NCBI GenBank assembly: GCA_031213475.1 | Contig: JARUPZ010000024.1 | Coordinates: 5,550,038 to 5,614,037, forward strand | Reading direction: 5' to 3' | Source of the DNA: Nereocystis luetkeana | Taxonomy: Eukaryota > Sar > Phaeophyceae > Laminariales > Laminariaceae | DNA: 64,000 nucleotides | Part shown: in pieces, positions 46,408 through 56,704 of the stretch | How the letters are laid out: each line of letters opens with the position of its first letter | Numbering within the stretch: the stretch's first letter is position 1 | Translations under genes and position numbers: made by a program | Notes under the pieces: model-generated | The model's database searches: none | What the model was told of the DNA's origin: nothing | Seen by the model: only the letters and a program-made list of their open reading frames with translations

Positions 46408-47608
46408 TATGACAATACGACGACACGACGACACATACACCGGATCCGGGTTGCGCTTGCGACGGTCACTTTCCTTGGGCCCAACGGCGACACATATCAC
46501 AAATTCCAGAACATATTTGGTTCAAGTTTAAAAAACGACAGCAAGAGCGTGCGTGCCCAACCGCATCATGCATACCAGCTACTGGTATATATACAATGAT
46601 ACCAGTCGTTCCAAGCACAGCAGGAGCGCGGCATATTGCGCGTGGCACGTCGCACCATCTTATCATATCACAGCATCGTTGCGGCAAATTTGCCAGCCAG
46701 CGCCAGGAAAGTTCATGAGGGGTGAGGATTAATGGTGCAGCAGCACAGCAGCGGCGCGGCAGCGGGAGTCATCCCCTTCCATGCTTTGGTTGGGAGATAC
46801 ACACCTGGAAAATTTTGGTGAAGAAAAACAACACGGGATGCTGGTTCTAGCGTTACGTGTATGACATCAGGATAAGTACCCACGAGTATAGCCTCGTACC
46901 GAAGCTCCTTAGGTTGTTGCGTGTGCTATGTGTTGTGTGCTGTGTGCTGTGTGTGTGGTGTGCTGTCTTTGCAGTCAACAAGTCAACGATCAAAAAGTCA
47001 AAAGTTTTTCACGTATATACCCGGGGAAGGGACAATCGTGTACCCAGAAGATGATCATGATTTTTATGATCAGAAAAGGTTTCGCTACACGGATAAACAT
47101 GTCTGTTTGGTCATATGCCTCGACGCTCGGCACGCTACGCGCGTAGACCGAGACCAAGCGTCGATCCCACCGCAGCTCGAACGATGTGATACCTGGTATG
47201 ATAGCTGTCTCAACAGGACCTCGCCAAGGACGTAAGAGAATGAAATGTATCTCTTATCCAGAGGAACAGCAGTAAAAAATAAAGGTTTCAAGCTTTCAAC
47301 GTTTCAAAAAATCTGTAAAACAAAAACGAAGTGTAATCGGAACTCGTGTTGTTATCATGCCTGTGCTGTGTTGGCAGTTGTGCTTGCCTTGTATCCGAAG
47401 ACCTTGAGTTACTACAGGTGTGTATAGAGTGTATAGAGCAACCAGCACACACAACGTAACCTGGAACCTAACCCTGTGTTGGTACCATGACCACTCTGTT
47501 GTACGTATGGTATACCGCTGCTATTGCAGGCTGTATGATACGTATACGGTGTGTTCAACGTTTTATGTATACCACAGGTTGTGCTAAAACCACTGCTTGT
47601 ACGTGGGT

Positions 47609-47647
<39 letters not shown>

Positions 47648-49696
47648 CGGCCCCATTTCTATGGCAGTTTTCGCCGCCGCCACGTCAAGCAGTCTCAGAG
47701 GAGTAGTGCCGGTACTACCAAGCGCGCAGCAGCAGCAGTCAGTACATATCAGGCACCCCGTATCAATCGATCTACTTGTCAAAGTGTTGCCAGACGATAC
47801 AAGCCGTGATCCACGGAGTAGTGAATGCGTGAATGTACGTGAATACAAGGGGACGGAGGAAAATGAAGGGACCATCAGCCAGTCAAGCAACTATAAGTAA
47901 GAGGGTCGAGCCGAAAATTCCACGCACCAAGAGACGCAGGACGTCAACACGGCCTCTCTTCTTATTCTTATTCTTCCTATAATCCCCGTCTCTCCCTCTC
48001 ACAGAAACTGTTGCTACCGCTGTTGCTGCTGCTGATGTTGCTGCTGCTGATGTTGCTGCTGCTGCTGCTGCTGCCGCTACTGCTGCTTCTGCTGCTGCTC
48101 CTACTGCTGCCACTCCTCTCCCAAGCTACTCGAAACCAGAAAATGCTGGAAACTCACATCGTTCAGCTGCCCTGCGAGCCTCACTGGCCAGTTCGAAATT
48201 GCTGTTGTGCTGCCCCATCCTGTCCCGACGCCTGCGGTAGCTCCAACTCTACCCCCCCCCCCCCCTCCACTGTCTCGAACTCCGAGAGTTGATACTCTCC
48301 TCCGTCTCCTCCCACCGCCGCGCAGATGCCCTAGCTTCAACCCTCCCCTTGTCTCTTGCGTCGATTAAACCACGCCACCAGCGAGCGTTGAGCTTTTCAG
48401 GCCCCAGCCAGAGCGCCGGCGACAATTTCCTGAAGAAAAAAACACACACACTTTTGTAATTGTACGCGAGGACGAGAAACTCGCGTTTTGCTCTGTTTTG
48501 CCCCCCCCTAGACAGCAGAACTTATACTGTCCCACGGCGATGCCTACCCTACTCGACGAGAGTTTCCACCGGTCCCCTTGGGAGGTCACACTGTCAACCC
48601 AAGCAAACGCTGCTTGGGTTGCAGAACGCGGATGAGCCTCTGCTGCTGCCGTGGCCGAAAAATGCCCCCAAGTAGGGGATTGTTTTGGTCCATCCCCGCT
48701 TCCTCTTCAAGGGAGTTCCACAAGAAAATCCTTGTTTCGTTTTTCGTCAGTCGGGCAGTGACGCATACTGCTCCAGCTGCTTCCCCCCCCCTCTACTCCC
48801 TCTCTCTTTATTTCTCCACTTCTTGGTTCACGTCATACTGGAGCACACGCCGCCCTGCCCACCCTGAGTCGAGGTGCGTGAGGTTGGGATTGGATACGGA
48901 TGAATATTTCGGTAACGAAAAGGCTCCATAGTTGTGAGAAGGATGACGATGATGCGGCGGGACTACGTATTTTGTCGCATGACATGATACATGAGTCGCT
49001 GCATAGCACGCACAGACGTTGCACACAACACACCCCCGTGATGAATTTCCAAGCCGGTTTTCTTGAAACCAGGGGGGGGGGGCACACAGAAAGAAGATGG
49101 TGGGTTTGGAAAAAAGACATCGACAAGACATTTCCATCGACCCTTCGCTCGACGTTTGCAATCCTCCCATTGTACGTATGATGAACAAAGAAAAGTGGCT
49201 TGGGAAAATCGTGAGGGGTGTTGGGTGTCTTTTTATTTTGCGCGTTTCGAGAGCGTTCCAGGTACGGGTGCTGTGTATCTGTGTATATCATAGATCAGCT
49301 CGACCAAGCCAACGGTGCTGAAAGGTACTGGTACGATAGCTCGTACCAGGTATTGAGTTTGCGCAGGCTTTGGCCTCGAGGGCGCAACAATGGCAAGCAG
49401 TAGAACAGCAGCAGCTGCAGCAGCAAAGCGTTTTAATCGAAAAGTATCGCTCTCGATTCGATCATGTGAAGCTGTTCGGAACGCCATTCTGAGATGCGAG
49501 GCCGTGTCCACTTCGTACTACGAATTACAGAAATAATAATACCTGCACTGCACGCACACAGCAGCAGCCACTGGCTGCAAGTGCGTAGTTCTGTACACCT
49601 GGTACATGTACCTGGTACGTACTCGTTCGCGTACAGATAGAGTTACAGACAGCAGACAGCAGCAGACAGCAGCAGTGGTGGAGTTGTAATCCCTGG

Positions 49697-49795
49697 GCTC
49701 CAGCACCTTTGAGTGACCACGGACTCCTTTATTTGAGAGTTAATCTGAGATAAACAACAGCAACAACAATAAAAACAACAACAACAACAACAACT
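49697..49795 (+). repeat. Repeat F ending in (CAA)n
   Basis: GGGCTCCAGCACCTTTGAG, GACCACGGACTCC and GAGTTAATCTGAGA, then CAACAG/CAACAA units, as at 45199. Confidence 0.7.
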
Positions 49796-49913
49796 ACAAG
49801 AAATAGCTCGTACGAGCACTCCAAGTAGTGTTACTAGTGCTGTAACGGCTGTAACGGCCCTCCAACAAGAAGGCGGGATCTCTGGCCCTAGCGAAGTATT
49901 ATATTAATATTAC

Positions 49914-50014
49914 TATTACGGGGGACCATAATTAATACCGGTATGACAAAATAATAGAAGTGAAAATAGTTAAATATATAGGTTTTTATGTATACCGTAG
50001 GTCCTATTAACTAG
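49914..50014 (+). mobile_element. Family A element lacking its right end
   Basis: TATTACGGGGGACCATAATT and the core up to GTCCTATTAACTA, then unrelated sequence; the right TATGGTCCCCCGTAA arm is lost. Confidence 0.85.
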
Positions 50015-50754
50015 CAATTTCAGTGTTGAAACCGCAACCGGATTGGTAAATCCCTGAAAATCTCAGGCTGAGTTACTACCGTAAGTTTCTGCTGGGGCTG
50101 TTTATTATGGCATGTCTTATCAGAGGGCAGGTACAGTGCACCCGGTATATTAGACAGTACTCCTGTATACGAGGTACGCGACAAATATTATTTTGGGCGA
50201 GGGTCGCAGTCTAGGGGCGGGGGCCTCCCCATTTGCTTCCGTTCTTAGCCTGCCTCAAAGCACACTCATAAATAGGGCGTTTTGCTGCGCACCACCATGA
50301 TAACGCCGGCACCGCCCCCCCCCCCCGCCCCCTTCTTTCGTTCCTGCCTTGCCCTCCACCAGCACACTCAGGGCTACTTGTTTTGGCACCATATTAACGC
50401 TACGCACCCCCCCCCCCCCCATGCGTAAGATCGAGTACTTATCTCCTATCGAGTACACCCCCACCCTATTGCCATCTCCTTCATCCGATACGTGCTCTCC
50501 CCCAGGGCATACCTGGTACGGTTTACTATATGCGTACCTGTAGACAGTTATCCTTGACACCCCCCCCCCCCCCCTCTCCCTCGCCCCACCCCCTCCCCGT
50601 CCCCCTCCCTCCCCTCCCCTCCTCCCATCCTCCCCTCCCCTTCCGCCGTTACTTCCCCCTCCGTGATCTCTAAGCATTCCCGAAAAGCATCCGCCTTCTG
50701 TGACGAAAAAAAAAAACTCTCTCTTTTTTGTGTAACCCCAGTCAAGCCATCATC

Positions 50755-51129
50755 ATGGCACTCCGTTCAGCGTATGCATCCGTCGGATCGGCCCAGCAGG
50801 CCCCCGTAACTGCCTTCGCCAGCCCGGGGTTCTTCTTGCCGCCTGCGACTGCTCATGCCAACGGAGGAACCAACGCCGCGTTCAAATCCCGACAACGGCA
50901 GCAGCAGCAGCAGCAGAGGCGACAAAGCTGCTGGTACTCCCTCTCCTCCTCCTCCTCCTCCTCCTCCTCCTCCTCCTCCTCCTCCTCCTCTTCCTACTCC
51001 ATCAATGCCACCACCCGCCGCGCTCGCGCGCTGAGGACACTGAACATGTCGGGATCGGAGGAGGCAGAGTCCGAGATGCCCGAGGCGACAAAGAAGCTGC
51101 TGGCGCAAGCGGCCAAGATCCGCGCCGAG
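50755..51129 (+). CDS. FtsH-like gene, exon 1
   Basis: ATG at 50755 is the first Met after a CT-rich leader; donor GCCGAG|GTGAGA. Starts MALRSAYASVGSAQQ, then VTAFASPGFF, reminiscent of the A-F transit cleavage motif of ochrophyte plastid proteins, though no clear hydrophobic signal peptide precedes it. Gln and Ser homopolymer runs follow. It ends MPEATKKLLAQAAKIRAE. Confidence 0.85.
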
Positions 51130-54100
51130 GTGAGAGAGAGAGGGGAAAGATTGAATGGGGGGAGAAAAAAAAAGAGAAAAAACGCTCCAGAAAATCGTGT
51201 TCCTAGAATCTTCCCGCCGATCCGGAAGTTGAAAAAAGGCAAAATCGCACCAGACAATAGGCTTGGACACTTCCGTCCGACCCGGTTGTAATTAAGTCGT
51301 CCAGAGAATCTAAAGTTTTTTTTTACGCCAACGACGGGCGTTACCACGTGATGTCCCTTCCATAGATCTATGATATCAGGGGTATAACGCAAACGACTGA
51401 CGCTATGTGATGTTTCAATTTCAATAGTTGTTGTCATGTTGTTTTGTTGTTGTTTTTTAGTTTCGTGGGATAGTTGTTCACCTTGGATTTTCGTATTGGG
51501 TACGAAGTCTTCTCATCAATAGTATTGCGTTCGAAAAAAAATAGCTAAAAGAATGCCCCGTACGTACGCACGCACGTACGTACGTTAAAAAAAAAGAAGC
51601 TGTTATCCGCTTCTATACGTGAAAATACCTACCGGTAACTCGAACAAAAAAATCGTACCTGGTATACCGTGTATCTCATAATTACACAGGCGGAGGAGAT
51701 GGAGATCGCCTACCGCAAGGAGCAAGGGCTGGAAGACTTCGTGCCCACGGGCGCCAAGGTCAGCTCGATCGGCGACGCCTCCGGTCCGGCCGTCGCGGTC
51801 GATCCGTCCAACGCCGTGGCGCTAGCCGCCGCCGTCGCCGGGGCGACCGTGAAGTCCACGCCAGAGTCCAGGGCGGCGCTTGTGGCTCAGCTGGAGGACC
51901 TGCCGCCCGGCTCGAAGCAGGTCATCGAGAAGATGAAGGACCTCAAGGCGGCAGGGCTCGCGCCGAGGTAGGGACGGGGGGGTGGGAAGGGAGGTAGGGG
52001 GCTGGGTGGGGGGAGGGGGGAGGGGGGAGGGGGGAGGGGGAAGGGGGAAGGGGGCAGGGGGGAGGGGGGGGAGGGGGGGGGGGGGCGTACTCATTTGTTG
52101 CTTGCCTTAGTCATTTGACCATTGACCACGCATCCCTTTCGAGACGGAGGGGGGGGGGGTTCCACAATGTGGGGGCGGTTGGAGGGGGGACCTAATGGGG
52201 TTCGTCTCTTTACCCATACCGGATACGATTTATGATGGTGTTCTGAATAAAGCCCATAAACTTGATTTTTATGGCGTTTAGTGTTCCGTCCACGGTAATT
52301 CACACGTGGTACATAACTAGAGGCTAGAATACTCGCGAGCACCCGCGAGCACCCGGGGGGGGGGGGGGGGGGAGCAGCCGGGGGGGGGGGGGGGGAGCAC
52401 CCGGGGGGGGGGGGGGGAAGCACCTGGGGGGGGGGGGGGGGGGGGGGGAGGGGGGGGGTAGTTTTCCGGGTTCGGTGAGTACCAGGTACTCGTTGGCCGC
52501 GAGCTTCTCGTACGGGAGGGGCGCACCTCTCTCTAGTCCTTTGTGATTCTCGTCCTGTACCAGGTGTGTCCTTCGTGATTGCTGTGGCATGTGGTGTCCT
52601 GTGCGTTTGTGTGTCCTTTGTGATCACTGGCATGCGCGTCCTTGTGAACCTGCGCATCCTTCATGGTTGCTGGCATCCATCATACGTCGTTTTCTGTGAT
52701 GCCCGTCCGGTGTGCGGTGTGCTCCTTCGTGATCGCTCCGCGGCCACGGATAGATGGGAGAGCTTCGACTTCGGCACACGCTACCCCATCAGTCAGGGGC
52801 AGCTCAAGATGCAGACCGGGCTGGACGGGAAGGTGATATGACGAAACGAGACGGAGCGATGGGAAGAATATCACTCGGAATCTGGTCACCACTCTATTGT
52901 TATGAAACCTTGTTTTCTTCTGCGCTCTCGCACGTACGGAAACCTGGATCTGACTTTAGCTCCCCCAAGTATTTTTTTCCGTACAACGGGACGGGGTGCT
53001 CGAGGCATTGATGCGTTGGGCTACCGGTTATTTTATTTCATTGTAGTGAGCTGCTGTATTTTATTTTGTTTTCCCTTTTTCTTCGCCCTGACGTCGAAGC
53101 CATTTGTTTTAGCCCCTTTAGAACCGTAGTCCCGTTTTGAGGACAAACCACCCAAACTTCAAGTAGTTTGTCCCCAAAACGGGACTGCGGTTCTAAAAGG
53201 GTTAACCCTTTTAGAACTGCAGTCTCATTTTGGGGACAATCCACTCAAATTTCAAGTAGTTTGTCCCCAAATTGGGACTGCGGTTCTAAAAGGGTTAAGG
53301 CATCGATCAGTCCGGTACTGGTACGCGTAAAAGGTTGTAACCGATTACTATTAACACCAGGAAGTGGTCGTTGTCGAGTTGTTGTTGTTTTTTTCTTTGT
53401 ATGAATGGTGCCTGTTTTAACCGGCTTGGAAAACGTTAGTTGTTCCCTTTTAGAACCGCAGTCCCGTTTTGGGGGCAAACTACGTGGAATTTGAGGGGTT
53501 CATCCCCAAAATGGGACTGCAGCCCTAAAAGGGTTGACGCTTACGGCTTAGTTTTCTGTTTTTCCCTCTCAGGCGGCTGCAGACTACCACTCTAGCCGTA
53601 TATATATATATATTATATTATATATATAGGATACGTTAGGCTATCGATATTGATTGCCAAACGTTTCTTATATTGCCGGACGAAGCGGTGTAGGTTTAAC
53701 CTCTGTGAAGGCAAAACTTATCTGTGACTCGTACCTGCTTGCGCCTGCCGTTCGAGCAGCAGGGAGGGGGTTGACGAGGGGCAACACGCCTCGTGTTTGG
53801 AAACCCACTACGTGTTGTAGCGGGTGTACGGTACGAGACCGCTATGCCATAGAAAGCTTGCGGCCGCTGCTTCGCTTGCCTCGGTATCTCTTCCGGGAAC
53901 AAACATAGATACGACCTGGCCAGGAAGACGAATGCAATGCGTCATCGTCACCACAGACGAGAGGACCCCATTCCTTGTCCCTTCACCCTGCCGCTCCCAC
54001 CCCTGACCCACCCCCCACCCCAACCCAACCCATTCCACTCCACCCCAACCCATTCCACCCCAACCCAACCCAACCCATTCCACTCCACCCCACCCCAAGC

Positions 54101-56627
54101 CGCCATTAACTATTTACGAATATGCAAACAAAACAAAACCCCGTTGCAGCGGACGCGCTATCAATATTACGGGGGACCATAGTAAATAGGACCATATATT
54201 GTTGGTAAAAAGAGGTAAACATATAGGTTTTTGTCTGTACCGTAGGTCCTATTTGCTATGGCCCCCCGTAATAGTAGGAGCAACCAACTTTCCAACCCGT
54301 CCTCTCCTCACCTTCCCGACAAGGTGCGTGGTCTCAAATGACGAGGGCGAGCAACAAGTAAGAGCCCACCCCCCGCCCGCCCGCCCGCCTCCCAACACAT
54401 ACACAAAACCCGCAGTCCCTCGCAGCAGATGGCGGCGACATGGATGACCTCAAGTACGCGCTGGGAGCGGTATGCGTGTTCAGCTTCGCCGCTGCCGTGG
54501 GCTCGGGGGCTGCCATCGGGGGCAATGTTGGCGCGTCTTTCACCTACTTCTTCGCTCTCCTCCCCATCGTCTTCTTGGCCATTGGGTCCACGGCCCCAGG
54601 CATCATCACGGCCGTCATCAACAACGTCAGGAGGAAGTCGCAGGTAGGGAGGGGAGGGGGGGGTTGGGATAGGGGCGCTTGGGGGGGGGGGGGGGAGGGG
54701 GGGGAGGGGGGGGGTCACGTCATGCGTGGCCGTAGTTCGTATAACCATGGGGGAAGGCGGGGAGTGTACCAGGCACTCGATATCATGCATGGCCGTAGTC
54801 GTGTGAACATAGACCCTCGCATCCCTATAATGCCGAAACGGAGCACGTTCGGTTTTCACCGACCAAGCATTGCCTGTACCAGGGAGGGGGGGGGGGGGGT
54901 AGTGAGGGGGGGGGGGGGGGGGGGGTGCCTACCACTTATTCGAGAAAATGGTTGACACACGCCGTGTACGAAACGAATAGAACTAACCCTAAGCCAATCA
55001 GAGCGACCCGAACCCCGACCCTACGCCAATCAGACCAAATCTCGAAAGACGTGGTAGGCTCTACTGTTTAAGAGGGAAGGGGGGGGAGTGGGGGGGGTGT
55101 GTGCTCATGCCATGCATGGAGTGGGGAGGGGGGGAGTTGATGCGGTGCTCTAGGTAAAATCGATGTATCTTGGGTGGCCTTATACTCTGAAGTGACCGTA
55201 TTCCCCCGCCTTGATTATTTGTTTGCGATGCAAATGGGGGTGTGGTGAATGTGTTGTTTGTTCTTGTTCTTGGTGTTGTTGTTTCGTGCTACATCCACCG
55301 ACAGATTGGTACTATATGTACCACTTTGGACCGGAATATAAATACCGTTGACACACCAATATGAACGCCACGTGGTTCTTATTTTTCCGCCGAGAGTGCT
55401 ACAGCAGTATGTTCACTTCAGGCATACCTGACACGATACCCTGGCACATGATACCTCATGCTCCTGGCTGACTCCAACCTCGAACCCAACCCAACCCCCC
55501 CGCCCCCCCCCAACACACAAACACGACCGCGAACCCACCGCAGGATGACTTCGAGGAGCGACGCGTGCGCCACGAGGCTGCGCACTTCTTGTCCGGCTAC
55601 CTGTGCGGGCTGCCGATTAAGAGCTACCGCGCCGACGGAGGCACTACGCTGGTCGAGTTCTTCGACTCCGCCGAGGGCGACATGGCGGGAAGGGCGCTGA
55701 AGTTCACCGCGGATGAAGTGGACATGGTGATGAGATTGCGGATATATATATATATATATAATATATATATATATATAATATCTCTCTTTGTTTGATTCTC
55801 GCAAATATTGACACACCCGCTCCTTGAATTTTGCAGCTTCAGTTGATGGCTTCCTACGGACTTGTGTACCCGGCATGACGCCTTATTCAGAAAGAAAAAA
55901 TGAGAATCGACGAAGTCCTGGATCTCGCAGCTGTTGTTCTTAATTTTGTATTTACTTTTTATACACAGGTGTACCGTATTATGCTGTTTTTTTGTGGGAT
56001 GTCACTATTTATTTATTTTTCTCGGGAGCATTCTTTTCCTTCATAGCTCCTAGTTTTCTTTTAGCCTGTCCTGTGACCACGTGTAATACTAGGTTTTTGG
56101 CGACGAGTTAATGCGAGAATGTCCGCATATCTACGTTTGTATAGGCCCTAGTGTTGGGGTATCGTATCGGACGTCTAGATGTGTACGTATCGGAATGTCT
56201 ATATATCGAGTTGTCGACATGCCGGACGTATCAGAACTTCGTTCGATGTGTCGAATCATCGGACTTTCGGTATGTCGAATTGTCGCAGTTTTTTTATATA
56301 CCGCACCGAACGCGATTTGCCCTGTGTACGACTCCGAGGACGGCGACTCGGCAGAGAGGGCGATCAGGTTCACTGCGGGTGGAGTTGATAGAGTGCTGAG
56401 ATACTGTAGATACGCACAGTATATACACACGCACAACTTCAATCGGCTGAGTGGTTTTGCAGCCGCTGAAGCTCAACAGACCCTTTTTGTACGTCAGTTT
56501 CGAGGGTTTGGTTTGTTCAGGCCGCTCTCTCCCTACGTGAAAGGGATGCTCCCCGCATGCCAGTCGGCGACGCAAGACGGACCCCTTGGGCGCCCTTCCC
56601 ACCTCCCTCAGTTAATAAAACCCCTCC

Positions 56628-56704
<77 letters not shown>

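Larger units (their letters stand above)
46410..50750. other. No gene modelled; trinucleotide runs and repeats
   Basis: Holds (CTG)n at about 47610-47645 and CTG/TGC-rich DNA at about 48005-48110, poly-C runs, repeat F at 49697 and CT-rich DNA just upstream of the next gene. Alanine- and leucine-rich frames around 47487-48292 follow the triplet runs, and I do not call them. Isolated exon-like pieces on the minus strand near 48570-48720 and 48130-48250 (with a GTGAGT donor) could belong to an unrecognised gene. Confidence 0.4.

Noticed and set aside
47487-48292. Poly-alanine and poly-leucine frames as a gene
   Set aside because: They follow CTG/GCT triplet runs, are open on both strands, and lack splice-consistent continuation.
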